A DNA stretch of 64,000 nucleotides, taken from assembly GCA_003054665.1 (NCBI GenBank), contig QAYY01000003.1:558001-622000 (forward strand), written 5' to 3'. The notes below the pieces were generated by a model. The model was not told the origin of the DNA. It made no database searches and saw only the letters and a list, made by a program, of their open reading frames with translations. Made by a program: the position numbers and the translations under genes. This stretch comes from Opitutaceae bacterium EW11. Its GTDB lineage: Bacteria; Verrucomicrobiota; Verrucomicrobiia; Opitutales; Opitutaceae. Of this stretch, positions 1 through 10,495 are shown piece by piece (the first letter of the stretch is position 1; each line of letters begins with the position of its first letter).

Positions 1-1227
1 GGAGATGGTCGCATCGAACAGGCCGAGATAGACGAGAAATTCGCTGACGAAGCCGTTGAGCGGCGGCAGGCCGGAGATCGCCGCCGCGCCGAGGCCGAAG
101 AGCGCCGCCGTCCACGGCATCGAGCGCCAGAGTCCTCCGAGGCGGCTCATTTCGCGGGTTCGCGTGGCGTGCAGGACGGAGCCGGCACCGAGGAAGAGCA
201 GCGATTTGAAAAGCCCGTGGTTCCAGACGTGGAGCAGCCCGCCGGCGAGCGCGAGCTGGCCCCAGGCTGCATTGCCTTCCTGGATACCGATCAGCGCGAA
301 GCCGAAACCGATCAGGATGATCCCGATGTTCTCCACGCTGTGGTATGCGAGCAGACGCTTCAGGTCGTGCTGCCCGAGCGCGAAGGCCACGCCGAGCACC
401 GCACTGGCGACGCCGAGCGCCGCTACGACCCAGCCCGCTTGCGACGGAACGGGATACCAGCCCGTGAAACGCACAAGGCCGTAGATGCCCATCTTGATCG
501 TCACGCCGGAGAGGATCGCGGAGACGTGGCTGGGCGCATTGGCGTGCGCGGAGGGCAGCCAGATGTGCAGCGGAAACATGCCCGATTTGAGGCCGAAGCC
601 GATCAGGGCGAACCAGAACAGCGGAGCCAGCTCGGGGCGGTTCAGGGCCGGGCCGAGGTCCCAGCTGCCCGTGGCCGCCGCCAGGCAGCTAAAGTAGGCG
701 AACAGGCACAATGTCCCGACATGCGAGGCGCCAAGGTACAGCCAGCCGGCGGAGCGAACTTCCGCGCGCTGCCGATCGAGGGTGACGAGAAAATACGCGC
801 TGAGGGTGAAGAGCTCCCACGCGATGAGGAAATGGAGACCGTTCGCGGCGATCACGACGTACTCCAGGCTGAGAAGCAGCACACTCCACCAGAAGCGTCC
901 CGCCCGCGCCGACCGCGGGTGCTGGGCGTCGGTCCAGTAGCCGCGGCTGTAGATCGCGCCGGCGGCGCCCACGACGCTGAGCAGCGCGAGAAACAGCGCG
1001 CTCACCGCGTCGAGATGAAGATGGTCTGCCTCACCACCGAGCGAAAATCCTCCGCGCGATTCGACGGACATTCCCGTGCTGAGAACGACGGCCGCCGCGA
1101 GCGCCCCGAATACGCATCCAGCGACGACTCCCGCCAGCCACATCCGCGACAGCCAACGCGCGAACACGAGGCTGAGCGCAAGGCTGAGTCCGGAGAGGAC
1201 GATCAGAGCTGCCGGGTTCAGGAGCAT
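1..1227 (-). CDS. Hydrogenase-4 component B-like proton-translocating membrane subunit (C-terminus outside the window)
   Basis: This gene reads off the left edge, so only the first ~409 residues are present. It starts at an ATG whose first base is 1227. The translation is a chain of hydrophobic helices with hallmarks of the NuoL/NuoM/MrpA antiporter fold: LPSAHANAPSHVSAILSG followed by TIKMGIYGL, then LLAYHSVENIGIILIG, and near the edge ISGLPPLNGFVSEFLVYL. The wording of these motifs is closer to HyfB/HycC of group 4 [NiFe]-hydrogenases than to NuoL. Family members translocate protons or Na+ in the membrane arm of a hydrogenase or Complex I-like enzyme. Partner genes should lie left of the window. 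A Mrp/NuoM-type subunit is the main alternative. Confidence 0.85.
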   Translation of the reverse strand, partial: MLLNPAALIVLSGLSLALSLVFARWLSRMWLAGVVAGCVFGALAAAVVLSTGMSVESRGGFSLGGEADHLHLDAVSALFLALLSVVGAAGAIYSRGYWTDAQHPRSARAGRFWWSVLLLSLEYVVIAANGLHFLIAWELFTLSAYFLVTLDRQRAEVRSAGWLYLGASHVGTLCLFAYFSCLAAATGSWDLGPALNRPELAPLFWFALIGFGLKSGMFPLHIWLPSAHANAPSHVSAILSGVTIKMGIYGLVRFTGWYPVPSQAGWVVAALGVASAVLGVAFALGQHDLKRLLAYHSVENIGIILIGFGFALIGIQEGNAAWGQLALAGGLLHVWNHGLFKSLLFLGAGSVLHATRTREMSRLGGLWRSMPWTAALFGLGAAAISGLPPLNGFVSEFLVYLGLFDATIS

Positions 1228-1334
1228 GCTGGGCGGATTGCGTGCGCCGGATTGCCGTCGCACCTCGCGAGAGGGGCGGTGGGCGGGAAGGGCAGGAAAG
1301 GCGATTTCACCCGATTGACGAGGAAGGCGCCGCT

Positions 1335-1757
1335 TCAGCGACGCGCCGGTTTCGGCTTCGACGTGGATTTCACCGCGGACTTCGCGGCGGGGGCCGGCGC
1401 CGGCGGAGGTATTGGTGAATTGGATCCTGCTCCGGCCTCACCGCCGGACCACAGGAATATGCCGCAATTCGGACAAATGCCGAAGCGGCCGGGCTGCGCC
1501 AATTCGGCGACGGTTCCCGAAGGCAGCTTGAGGTGGCAGTTGCCGCAGCTCGTTCCGCTCACGTTGGCGACACTCGGAAGGTTCTTCTTCGCGCGGTCGT
1601 CGTGGTAGCGGAGAATTGAGAGAGGAAGGCGCTCCCTCAGTGCGGTGACTTGCTTGTCGAGCAACGATCGTTCGGGGCTTTCAGCTGGTAGGCGCGAGGC
1701 CTCTCTGCCGAGCCAGGACAACGTGCGCAGTTGGCTCAAAACGTCAGCGGAGTACAC
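1335..1757 (-). CDS. Small C4 zinc-ribbon protein
   Basis: The ORF encodes about 140 residues from a GTG at 1757. AGGTGG lies just upstream, though its spacing is short; the open frame extends to 1973, but that extension is basic and low-complexity. The N-terminal ~70 residues look helical or coiled. They are followed by two CxxC knuckles, SCGNCHLKLP and GICPNCGIFLW, about 25 residues apart, then a Pro/Ala/Lys-rich tail. This arrangement matches the C-terminal zinc ribbon of the DUF164/CT398-like family, which has a coiled coil followed by a ribbon, but the protein is shorter than usual. It probably binds zinc and may bind nucleic acid. It lies upstream of the hyfB-like gene with about 100 bp between them and is divergent from the sigma-54 activator. 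Confidence 0.7.
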   Translation of the reverse strand: MYSADVLSQLRTLSWLGREASRLPAESPERSLLDKQVTALRERLPLSILRYHDDRAKKNLPSVANVSGTSCGNCHLKLPSGTVAELAQPGRFGICPNCGIFLWSGGEAGAGSNSPIPPPAPAPAAKSAVKSTSKPKPARR

Positions 1758-1932
1758 GGGCCACCTGATTGCATCGTGGATGCCAAAACCGAATGAGTGA
1801 CGGTAGCGTTTGGATCCCAAAGAGAAGGAAGTTTTCTGCCTCTGCAGCAGACGAAGGTGTGCCCCCCGGCGGCCGACCTGTGCGCAAAATATGCGCTCGC
1901 GCCGTGCACAATGTGCGCTCAGCCTCGCCGCC

Positions 1933-3297
<1,365 letters not shown>

Positions 3298-3610
3298 GCG
3301 TGGCCGCGCTGCCGGCGGCGCCAGTAGGGCGTATCTGTTGCCCGCCGGCCGGACGCCTCGGCATGGCGCGCTTTGACCTGGTGGGCGGTAGACGGACCGG
3401 GCCGAGCAGGATCTCAAACCAGCCGGCAGAAATTTTGGGCAATCTGGCAGGATGAATCGGCCTGTGCGGACGCGGTCGAGGTCCTTTTCTCCAGAGCAAG
3501 CCTCGGACATCGAGGCACCTGGAGCGGATCTCAACTTGGCGAGTTAATTTGCTAATAGGCGAATGGGTCCGGCATTCACAGAACGTAGGCATCTCAAGCG
3601 AGGGCAATGA
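3298..3610. other. Intergenic region between the sigma-54 activator and the chemoreceptor
   Basis: About 310 bp without a convincing gene. No clear -24/-12 or sigma-28 promoter matching a strong consensus was found. Only the AGCGAGGG ribosome-binding site at its 3' end, serving the GTG at 3611, stands out. Confidence 0.5.
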
Positions 3611-5194
3611 GTGACGATGGTCTCCGGCATGTCAGAAGCCCCTGCCTCCGCCGACGTTCGCTACCCCAACCGTTCCTCTTTCGTTCTCCGGCCCTGGCAG
3701 AGTCTGGGCATTCGGGGAAAACTCCTGGTCTTGCCCGTCATCTTTGCGCTCGGCTGCCTGGCGCTGGAGGGCGTCAATCTCTACTTCGAGCAGCAAACGG
3801 TGAAGGAACTGACTGCCACCGTCGGCGAGCAGATCATGAACGGCCATCGCGGCACGCTGAAGGCCGCGGTGCAGGTGGAAGTCGGAACGATCGGCGCGCG
3901 GATCGCCGCGCTGTCGACCCGAGAGGAGAAGATCGCCGCGATCGTCGCCGAGACCGACCTCCATCGCTTCCTGGAAGACAAATCCGGCTACTTTTTTGCG
4001 TACGACGCCACGGGCGTTCGCATCAATGTACCGACCGACAAGCGGGCGAACGGGAAGAACCTGATCGACAGTCTCGACAGCAATGGCTTCCGGTTCATCG
4101 AGGCCATCGTCCAGGCGGCGAAAAACGGCGGCGGCTTTGCCCAGTACTCTTTCGAAAAACCCGGAGCCGGCGTTCAGCCCAAGCTCAGCTACTCGATGAT
4201 GATCCCCGGCTCCGATTTTCTCATCGGCGCGGGCGTGTACACCGACGACGTCGCCGCGGCCGAACGCAAGGCGGCCGAAGAAGTCGCCGCGCGTAATCGC
4301 CACGCGATCAAGGTGCTGCTCGTGATTTTCGGCGGCGTGCTCGCCACCGTGCTCGCCGCGTCCATCGGCCTGGCCCAGTCGATGAGTTCGTCGATCCGCC
4401 GCGTGATCGAGGACGTCCACGCCGCTTCCGGCGAGCTCACGGGCGCCTCGGCGCACGTGTCGGAGACCAGCCAGTCCTTGTCCGAGGGAGCCAGCGAACA
4501 GGCCGCTTCGCTCGAGGAAACCAGCTCTTCGCTCGAGGAGGTCTCGAGCATGATCCGGACGAATCTGGACCGCATTCAGCGGGTGAAAACCATCGGCGCC
4601 GAAGCGCGGTCCGCCGCTTCGCAGGGCGAGGGCGACATGGCTGCGCTGAGCCAGGCGATGACCGCGATCCGCGCCTCGGGCGACGAGATCGCCAAGATCA
4701 GCAAGACGATCGACGAGATCGCCTTTCAGACCAACCTGCTCGCGCTGAATGCGGCCGTCGAATCGGCCCGGGCGGGCGAAGCCGGTGCGGGCTTCGCCGT
4801 CGTCGCCGACGAGGTGCGGAGTCTTGCCCACCGCAGCGCCCAGGCGGCGCGCGAGACCACAGAGAAAATTCAGGATTCCATCGCCACGATTGCGCGCGGC
4901 ATCGAAATCAACCAGCGCGTGGCCATCGAACTTGCGCACATCAGCGCCAAGACCCGGGAAGTCGACGAACTTGCCGGTGAGGTCGTCACCGCGAGCGCGG
5001 AGCAGAACAAGGGTATTCAGGAGGTAAATACCGCGGTGGCGCAGATGAACACCGTGACTCAGACGACCGCGGCGTGCGCCGAGGAAAGCGCCGGCGCGGC
5101 GCAGGAAGTGAGCGCGCAGGCGGCGTCGCTTGGATCGACCGTCGAGCGGCTCTGGGCGATCGTCCAGGGTGCCGGCGCGAAAAAGCGCACCTGA
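3611..5194 (+). CDS. Methyl-accepting chemotaxis protein with periplasmic Cache domain
   Basis: The 527-residue chemoreceptor starts at a GTG preceded by AGCGAGGG at good spacing. It has a cytoplasmic N-terminal stretch, a first membrane helix around residues 36-55, a periplasmic sCache_2-like domain ([20 protein letters not shown] and [12 protein letters not shown] are typical), a second helix around 232-252, and a long signalling coiled coil. The hairpin tip [20 protein letters not shown], which binds CheA/CheW, is intact. There is no obvious HAMP, because the coil follows the second helix directly. Family members of this type often sense small carboxylates, but the ligand cannot be told from sequence. 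It stands alone, with no che genes beside it. Confidence 0.95.
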   Translation: MTMVSGMSEAPASADVRYPNRSSFVLRPWQSLGIRGKLLVLPVIFALGCLALEGVNLYFEQQTVKELTATVGEQIMNGHRGTLKAAVQVEVGTIGARIAALSTREEKIAAIVAETDLHRFLEDKSGYFFAYDATGVRINVPTDKRANGKNLIDSLDSNGFRFIEAIVQAAKNGGGFAQYSFEKPGAGVQPKLSYSMMIPGSDFLIGAGVYTDDVAAAERKAAEEVAARNRHAIKVLLVIFGGVLATVLAASIGLAQSMSSSIRRVIEDVHAASGELTGASAHVSETSQSLSEGASEQAASLEETSSSLEEVSSMIRTNLDRIQRVKTIGAEARSAASQGEGDMAALSQAMTAIRASGDEIAKISKTIDEIAFQTNLLALNAAVESARAGEAGAGFAVVADEVRSLAHRSAQAARETTEKIQDSIATIARGIEINQRVAIELAHISAKTREVDELAGEVVTASAEQNKGIQEVNTAVAQMNTVTQTTAACAEESAGAAQEVSAQAASLGSTVERLWAIVQGAGAKKRT

Positions 5195-5234
5195 CCGAGG
5201 CGCCCCGTCGTGCGGCCGGCGCAGTCGCCGCGCC

Positions 5235-5297
5235 TGGGAGCGCGGCCGTCCCGGCCGCATGCGCTACGGACGGCGGGCGGGGACGCCCGCGCTTCCA
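5235..5297. repeat. REP-like double-hairpin intergenic element
   Basis: Two perfect 7-bp hairpins sit side by side: GCGGCCG/CGGCCGC with a 3-nt loop and GCGGGCG/CGCCCGC with a 4-nt loop. They are enclosed by an imperfect inverted repeat, TGGGAGCGC and GCGCTTCCA. The layout resembles bacterial REP/BIME elements. It lies 40 bp after the chemoreceptor stop codon. Confidence 0.55.
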
Positions 5298-5437
5298 GAG
5301 GTATCCGTCTTTGCTTCAGACGCTCCGATCAGCGTGGATGCATGCTGCGGCCTCTCTTGGACAGTGCCGAACCGCGGCGGAAATCGGGGGTTCACCCTAT
5401 GTGCCGGAGCTGCGGTTGTGCCGTAGTCTTCCAGAAG

Positions 5438-5668
5438 ATGAACGTCTCCTCGGCCTCGAACCTCGGCTCCTTTCTCGTGTATCCGCAGCAGGGGATCGAT
5501 CGCGCGTTCTCGATGGCCAACGCCGCGGGCAAGAAGCTCGCCGATGGCGATCTCGATCCGGAATCGATGATCGACCTGGATCAGGCCCAGATGATGGTGA
5601 AGATGAACGTCGCCGTGATGAAGACCGGCGACGAGATGCTCGGCACGTTGCTCAACGTCCGAGCCTGA
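5438..5668 (+). CDS. Small protein resembling the flagellar rod/hook C-terminal helix region
   Basis: A 76-residue protein from the ATG at 5438. A start at 5399 is also in frame and has a better G-rich ribosome-binding site, but it adds a Cys-rich 13-residue segment that looks unlike a structured N-terminus. The C-terminal half (DLDQAQMMVKMNVAVMKTGD, then EMLGTLLNVRA) resembles the conserved C-terminal helix of FlgC/FlgE-type axial proteins, in which an amphipathic A-Q/N-V-L/M-K-T pattern packs into the rod. Small single-domain proteins of this kind occur near motility genes in other phyla. Its position after a chemoreceptor fits, but the function is inferred from a short helix only. Confidence 0.6.
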   Translation: MNVSSASNLGSFLVYPQQGIDRAFSMANAAGKKLADGDLDPESMIDLDQAQMMVKMNVAVMKTGDEMLGTLLNVRA

Positions 5669-5729
5669 TTTTCGTCCTGCGCCTGAGCCCGACCGCGGTC
5701 GGGCGGCGATCGTAAAAGCGAGGCGGGCG

Positions 5730-7808
5730 TTATTCGCTCTTGAGAAGCCAGACAACCGCGTCGCGCACCTCCGCCCCGTTGGCCGTGCGGCCGATGGCCT
5801 CGATACGGTTTTCGCCGGGCTTGAGCGAGATGTTGGGCCACCGGCAAACCTGGATGGCATCGGGTTTCTGCTTTCCGACGGAGGCTCCGTTCACGACGAG
5901 CTCCACCTCGGAGCAGTTCGAATAGAGTTTCACCTCGATCGGATTGACGTGCCGTTCGACCAGGCGGCGCGACGTGAGGTGCACCATCGGAGCTTCGGAC
6001 CAGTTCGCCTGGTAGAGGTAGAAGGCGTCCTTGCGCGTCTTCCGATCGTAGGTGACGAGCCCCTTGTCGTTGCGCCCGGGCGTATCGCCTTCGTCGCGAC
6101 CGTCGCTTGCGAAGTCGAACATCGCCCAGATGAAGGTACCCCAGAGCCGCTTGTCGTTTTTGAACGCCCTCCAGGCGGCTTCGTGTACGGTCGTTTGCCA
6201 CTCTTCGGGATGGTAGGGGCTGCCGGTGTTTTTCGGAGTGGTCAAAGGGATCTCCGAGTGGTGCTGCACGCTGGCTCCAGCGCCGTATTCGCTCATGGCG
6301 ATGAGCCGGTTGCCGTGCTTCGCGTAAAGGAAATCGATCATCGGGCCGACGTCCTCCGGTTTTCCCCAATACCAGCCGGGGTACTGGTTGAAGGCGATGT
6401 GCGGGACGGTGTCGTGCAGGATGTCGTAGTCGCGTATCCAGGATGCGCTGACAATCGGGCGCGACGGATCGAGGCTGGACGCGAGTTCGCGGAGCTCGCG
6501 GATCAACGGTTCGGGCGGGGCGCTGAGCGGATTGGCCCAGACCGCCTTGAGTTCGTTGAAGAGACCCCAGAACGACAGCGACGGGTGGTTGTAGCCCTGG
6601 AGAATCATCTCGGTGAGCTGCTGGCGGCTGGTCGCGGCGAATTCCTTCAAGCTCGGCACGCGGTCGACGAGCGAGATTTCCTGCCAGAGCAGCAGACCGC
6701 TGCGGTCGGCGATGCGATGCACGACTTCGCTCTGCGGATAATGGGCGAGGCGGACCGCCGTGGCGCCGAGTTCGTCGATGATGCGGAAGTCCTCCTCCTG
6801 GTTGGCGGGCGTGAGCGCCCAGCCCTGATCGATGCGGTCCTGGTGCCGGTTCACGCCGTAAACCGGATACGGTTTCCCGTTGAGCAGGAAGCCGAGCTTC
6901 GGATCGATCCTGACCGTGCGCACACCCAGTGGTTGGATGACGGAGTCGACCGCCTTGCCGCCGCGGGTCACGCGCACGGTGACGGAATAGAGATACGGAT
7001 CGCGGCGTCCCTGCCAGAGGTGCGGCTGATCGAGGTGGAGCCGCTGCTTGATCCGTGTGGAACCGTTGGCGGCGAACGACACGGGGGCGGTTTGTTTCGC
7101 GACGACCTTTCCCGTCGAATCCGCGATATCGAACTCAAGCGCGGCCTCGGCCGGGCCGGCGAGGACGTTGTCGACCACCGCGAGCGCGGTGATCTCGGCT
7201 GCCGCCGGAGCGGCCGAATCGATCGTCAGGTAGACGCCGCTCGAGCCGTGGTCCAGCGGGCTGACGTGGACGGGATCGAGGATCAGAAGGTGCACCGGCC
7301 GGTAAATGCCGCCGAAGACAGTGAAGTCGCCCGAGAGCGGGGCGACGTCGGGAAAGCGGGAGTTGTCGGCGCGGATCCGCAGGACGTTCGGACCGTCGCG
7401 TCGCAAGTGCGGGGTCAGGTCGAACGCGAACGCCGTGAAGCCTCCCCGATGCTGGCCGACGTAGGCATCGTTCAGATACACGTCCGCCACTTGCGAGACC
7501 GCTTCGCAGCGCAGGACGACACGCCGGTCGCCGAGATCGGCGGGGATCTCGAGCGTGCGGACGTACCAACCGGGGCCGCGGTAATAACCTTCCGGCTGGT
7601 TCGGGTCGGCGGCTTTGCCGTTTTGGCCGTCGAGCGCATTCCAAGTGTGCGGCAGCGTGACGGCAGTCCATTTGGCATCCGGGGTGGCCGCCGGGCCGGC
7701 GTCCTGCCGGATGAAGCTCCAGCCGGAAGAGAGTTCGATATCCTGGCGCTGCGCGAAAACGGGCGCGGCCAAGACGGGAAGAAGCAGCAGGGGGAGGGGA
7801 AGCTTCAT
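5730..7808 (-). CDS. Secreted glycoside hydrolase family 2 protein (beta-galactosidase-like)
   Basis: The 692-residue protein starts at ATG 7808 with a signal peptide (MKLPLPLLLLPVLAAPVFAQ). An in-frame TTG 30 bp upstream is an alternative that would better fit the GGAGG lying immediately before the ATG. The GH2 jelly-roll domain (~25-200) contains YYRGPGWYVRT and GGIYRPVHL. An immunoglobulin-like domain follows, then a TIM barrel with PVYGVNRHQD, the acid/base region SFWGLFNEL (Glu near residue 414) and the nucleophile region MSEYGAGAS (Glu near 505). Both catalytic glutamates are present. The closest types are exo-beta-galactosidase and beta-glucuronidase; substrate cannot be fixed. It is isolated from the larger carbohydrate island at 37-59 kb. 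Confidence 0.9.
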   Translation of the reverse strand: MKLPLPLLLLPVLAAPVFAQRQDIELSSGWSFIRQDAGPAATPDAKWTAVTLPHTWNALDGQNGKAADPNQPEGYYRGPGWYVRTLEIPADLGDRRVVLRCEAVSQVADVYLNDAYVGQHRGGFTAFAFDLTPHLRRDGPNVLRIRADNSRFPDVAPLSGDFTVFGGIYRPVHLLILDPVHVSPLDHGSSGVYLTIDSAAPAAAEITALAVVDNVLAGPAEAALEFDIADSTGKVVAKQTAPVSFAANGSTRIKQRLHLDQPHLWQGRRDPYLYSVTVRVTRGGKAVDSVIQPLGVRTVRIDPKLGFLLNGKPYPVYGVNRHQDRIDQGWALTPANQEEDFRIIDELGATAVRLAHYPQSEVVHRIADRSGLLLWQEISLVDRVPSLKEFAATSRQQLTEMILQGYNHPSLSFWGLFNELKAVWANPLSAPPEPLIRELRELASSLDPSRPIVSASWIRDYDILHDTVPHIAFNQYPGWYWGKPEDVGPMIDFLYAKHGNRLIAMSEYGAGASVQHHSEIPLTTPKNTGSPYHPEEWQTTVHEAAWRAFKNDKRLWGTFIWAMFDFASDGRDEGDTPGRNDKGLVTYDRKTRKDAFYLYQANWSEAPMVHLTSRRLVERHVNPIEVKLYSNCSEVELVVNGASVGKQKPDAIQVCRWPNISLKPGENRIEAIGRTANGAEVRDAVVWLLKSE

Positions 7809-7950
7809 GCCTCCGAGCGTCCCCAACGCCGCGCGCAAGGAAAAGGAAAAACGTCCCCGAAACGGGGTGCGGAGTGTTTCCCGTTAACGCAGAAACCCGC
7901 CCGGGAACGACCGGACGGGTTGAAGAGTTGAATACGCGCTGGGCGAACGT

Positions 7951-8583
7951 TCAGGTGCGAGGCGAGGAACCGGCGATGCTCAACGACAGGTCGATCGCCT
8001 CGGCCACCTTGTCGGTCATCTGCCCGGGCTGAATGCCGAAATCGCTGCGGTTGACCTGGAAGTTCGCGCGGAGGACGAGCAGGTCGCCCTTCAGCTCGGG
8101 CTTGCCCAGGCGCGCGCCGAGACGGTCCGGGAGGTAGGTGAACGTCACGGGGACGGTCACGGCCTTGGCCACGCCCTTCACCGTCAGTGTGCCGGTGATG
8201 TCGGCCAGCACCTGCGCACCCTGCTTGCGGACGTTCGAGGCGCCGGTCGCCTCGAAAACGATCGACGGGTGGTTGGCCACATCGAGCCACTTGTCGCTGT
8301 GGAGGTGTTCGCGCATCAGCGGGTTTCCGACCGTGAGCGAGGCGGCGTCGAGGACGATCTTGCCGCGCGTGGTCTCGGGATGATCGGCGTCAAAGGCCAC
8401 CGTTCCGGAGACGCCGTTGGCGGTGCCGGTGACCGACTCGAGCGGCGCGTCGAGCTTGAACTGGACGTTGTTCACGCCCTTGGGGTCCTTGAAGTCGAAG
8501 GATTGCGAGGCAGCCTGGGCGAGGAGCGCGGTGGCGCTCAGCACGGCGGCGAACTGGAGGGAGTTGCGGAGGGATGTGTTCAT
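7951..8583 (-). CDS. YceI-family periplasmic lipid-binding protein
   Basis: A 210-residue protein with a signal peptide (MNTSLRNSLQFAAVLSATAL, cleavage after AQA). The mature part has the YceI lipocalin-like pattern: substitution of the polar SFDFKDPKG start, VSGTVAFDADHPET, MREHLHSDKWLDVANHPSI, TLTVKGVAKAVTVPVTF and NRSDFGIQPGQMTDKV. Family members bind long isoprenoid or amphiphilic molecules in the periplasm, and many are induced by acid or osmotic stress. It lies 11 bp downstream of a small membrane-protein gene, which suggests co-transcription, and a LysR-family gene is divergent upstream. That layout suggests LysR control of the pair. Confidence 0.92.
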   Translation of the reverse strand: MNTSLRNSLQFAAVLSATALLAQAASQSFDFKDPKGVNNVQFKLDAPLESVTGTANGVSGTVAFDADHPETTRGKIVLDAASLTVGNPLMREHLHSDKWLDVANHPSIVFEATGASNVRKQGAQVLADITGTLTVKGVAKAVTVPVTFTYLPDRLGARLGKPELKGDLLVLRANFQVNRSDFGIQPGQMTDKVAEAIDLSLSIAGSSPRT

Positions 8584-8594
8584 GGAAAGGAGAC

Positions 8595-8870
8595 TCAGGC
8601 GGGGAGGTGGGAGGAACGGCGGCGTAGAAGACTGAGGCCGGCGAGCGCTGCGGCGGAGGCGAGGCCGAGAATCGGAACCTCGACGCCCGCGATGAAGGCG
8701 GGACGGCGGACCGGGAAATCGATTCCCGTGACCTCGTCGCGCTGTGTTTCGACGACGCTGGTCTGCGTCCAGCCCAGGTGGGCGCCCGTGGCCGCCCAGG
8801 CGCCCAGAGACCCCAGCAGCAGCGCGATGGCTGCCGCACGGAGGAGGTGATGAACGCGTTTTGTTGTCAT
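8595..8870 (-). CDS. Small membrane protein preceding yceI-like gene
   Basis: A 91-residue protein with an N-terminal hydrophobic helix (about residues 10-28, possibly a signal anchor), a polar middle of ~35 residues, and a second helix (about 63-82) followed by LRRRSS. The Gly/Ala-rich second helix with an Arg cluster is reminiscent of short sorting tails, but there is no PEP motif. I do not recognise a family. Its stop is 11 bp from the yceI-like start and its start is 86 bp from the divergent LysR gene, so it is probably the first gene of a two-gene operon. Confidence 0.65.
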   Translation of the reverse strand: MTTKRVHHLLRAAAIALLLGSLGAWAATGAHLGWTQTSVVETQRDEVTGIDFPVRRPAFIAGVEVPILGLASAAALAGLSLLRRRSSHLPA

Positions 8871-8956
8871 GGCCCCCAGAATACGCCGCCCGCCGCCGTC
8901 CGCCTACTGCGCAGGGCGGCTTGCCCCCATGCGCGCCGCGCATACCCTGCCGGCCG

Positions 8957-9868
8957 GTGAACATCGACCTCCTGCGTTCCTTTTTCGCGATGGCGGAGCT
9001 CGGAAGCCTGAGCAAGGCGGCTGCCCGGCTCCACGTTTCCCAATCGACCCTTACCCGGCAGCTGCGGGCGCTGGAGGATGAGATCGGAGGTCGTCTCTTC
9101 GACCGGACGCCCTCCGGCGTCGCCTTGACCGCGGCCGGTCACGCGCTCCTCGAAGGAATGCGGCCCGTGGTCGAGTCTTTTGATCGCGCGGTGCAGTCGA
9201 CCCGGCGGCTGGCCCGCGGCCAGAGTTCGCAGGTGAGGATCGGCTACATCCTGTCCGCGGCGGCGGATTTCCTGCATCCGGCGCTCGCAGCCCTTCGTCG
9301 CGCCCATCCGGAGGTGAAGGTGAAACTCGTCGATCTGTCTCCGGGCGAACAGATCTCCGCGCTGCGCAACGGCGAGATCGATCTCGGCCTGATCGGCAAC
9401 GCCGGCGCGTTTTTGTCCAAGGAGTTCTTTGTGCGCCGACTGGCGTCGTTGCCGGTGCTGGTGGCCGTCGCGGAGTCGCATCCGCTGGCGAAGAAGGCGT
9501 CCATCTCGCTCGAGGACCTGCGCCAGGAGATGTTCGTCGGCGCGCCGGAAAAGGACGTGCCGGGTCACAACGCCTGGATTCAGCGCCTCTGCCGGCGCGC
9601 TGGTTTCCGCCCCAAGTTCCTCGACGACGCGCAGAGCCTGAGCGAGCAGCTCGCCGTGGTGGTGACCGACGGCGCCGTCGCCCTTTCGCCGGACTATCTC
9701 AAACGCACCCAGGTCCCGGGCGTCGTGTTTCGTCCGCTGCGGGGCGCCGACGTGCATTGGGATTTCGATGTCGCCTGGCAGCGCGGGAAAGTGACGGAGC
9801 CCGTGCGCGCCTTGCTGGAGCACCTCCCGAGCGAGGTGAAAAAGACGGTTGCGGCAGCGGCTTCGTGA
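8957..9868 (+). CDS. LysR-family transcriptional regulator
   Basis: A 303-residue regulator from GTG 8957; the open frame upstream of it overlaps the divergent gene and is not LysR-like. The N-terminal winged helix-turn-helix (IDLLRSFFAMAELGSLSKAA then ARLHVSQSTLTRQLRALE) is typical. It is followed by the linker helix and a two-lobed periplasmic-binding-type effector domain (VRIGYILSAAADFLHPAL, NGEIDLGLIGNAG). LysR proteins normally bind the shared intergenic region and control the divergent gene, here the small membrane protein and yceI-like pair. The effector is unknown. The length is normal for the family. Confidence 0.95.
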   Translation: MNIDLLRSFFAMAELGSLSKAAARLHVSQSTLTRQLRALEDEIGGRLFDRTPSGVALTAAGHALLEGMRPVVESFDRAVQSTRRLARGQSSQVRIGYILSAAADFLHPALAALRRAHPEVKVKLVDLSPGEQISALRNGEIDLGLIGNAGAFLSKEFFVRRLASLPVLVAVAESHPLAKKASISLEDLRQEMFVGAPEKDVPGHNAWIQRLCRRAGFRPKFLDDAQSLSEQLAVVVTDGAVALSPDYLKRTQVPGVVFRPLRGADVHWDFDVAWQRGKVTEPVRALLEHLPSEVKKTVAAAAS

Positions 9869-9892
9869 GACTCCGGGCGCGGGCGGCGCGGG

Positions 9893-9928
9893 GGTGAAGT
9901 CGCGGGGGCGCGCCGACCCCTCCGCAGA
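9893..9928 (-). repeat. Dispersed intergenic repeat, copy 1 (divergent)
   Basis: Read on the minus strand, this site contains GCGG...GTCGGCGCG, then CCCCGCGAC, matching the core shared with the sites at 12499, 21852 and 63391. It lies in the short gap between two convergent genes. Confidence 0.4.
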
Positions 9929-9973
9929 CACGATTGCTCGAGAACGTCGACTCGGCCCCGGTGCACCGTGATT

Positions 9974-10393
9974 TCACTTCAACCGTCCAAGGATCGGCCA
10001 GCCGAGGAGGTAATCGATGGCGACGAACTCATAGGCCAGAACCGTCAGCCAGAACACCAGCTGGAAACCGACCTTCACCGTTTTGTGGCGGAACACGCGT
10101 TGGCCCAGGAACGCACCCGGCCACCCGCCCAGCGCCGAACAGGCGTGCAAAAGCCACTCGGGCACGCGCCAGGCCCCTGATTGGGCGCGGCGTTTGTCCA
10201 GGCCGTAGACGCCGAATGTCATCAGCGAAAGTCCGGCGCCCACGGCTGCGACAATCGTGAGGTCCACCTCGGCGCGCAGCCGCAACACGGCCAGCACGGG
10301 TGCGACGCAGAGCGCGGCGAGAACCGCGAGAGCCCCGGCGGGAAAGCGGTGGGGAAGTTCGGAGGAGGAGGGAGTCCGTCGGTTGGCGGGCAT
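9974..10393 (-). CDS. DUF1294-family membrane protein
   Basis: A 139-residue protein from ATG 10393; the upstream extension to 10519 is not conserved-looking. It has about four hydrophobic segments. The family signature is clear: VYGLDKRRAQSGAWRVPE, LLHACSALGGWPGAFLGQ, then RVFRHKTVKVGFQLVFW. DUF1294 proteins are small inner-membrane proteins of unknown function, sometimes fused to a cold-shock domain; no such domain is present here. It converges with the LysR gene and is divergent from the secreted protein gene at 10496. Confidence 0.9.
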   Translation of the reverse strand: MPANRRTPSSSELPHRFPAGALAVLAALCVAPVLAVLRLRAEVDLTIVAAVGAGLSLMTFGVYGLDKRRAQSGAWRVPEWLLHACSALGGWPGAFLGQRVFRHKTVKVGFQLVFWLTVLAYEFVAIDYLLGWPILGRLK

Positions 10394-10495
10394 GCGCTCG
10401 CAGAGCTTAGCGGACAGGGGTGGTTCCGCGGCAAGGGGCGTTTTCTCCGCCTGGAATGGCGGGTTGGAGCCCTTCGTCGGTCGTAATGACCGAGG

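Noticed and set aside
169-1608. 480-residue plus-strand open frame
   Set aside because: It is antisense to the HyfB-like and zinc-ribbon genes, highly charged and low-complexity, as expected from a GC-rich complementary strand.
3632-5260. 542-residue minus-strand open frame opposite the chemoreceptor
   Set aside because: No domain pattern; it mirrors the codon bias of the chemoreceptor gene.
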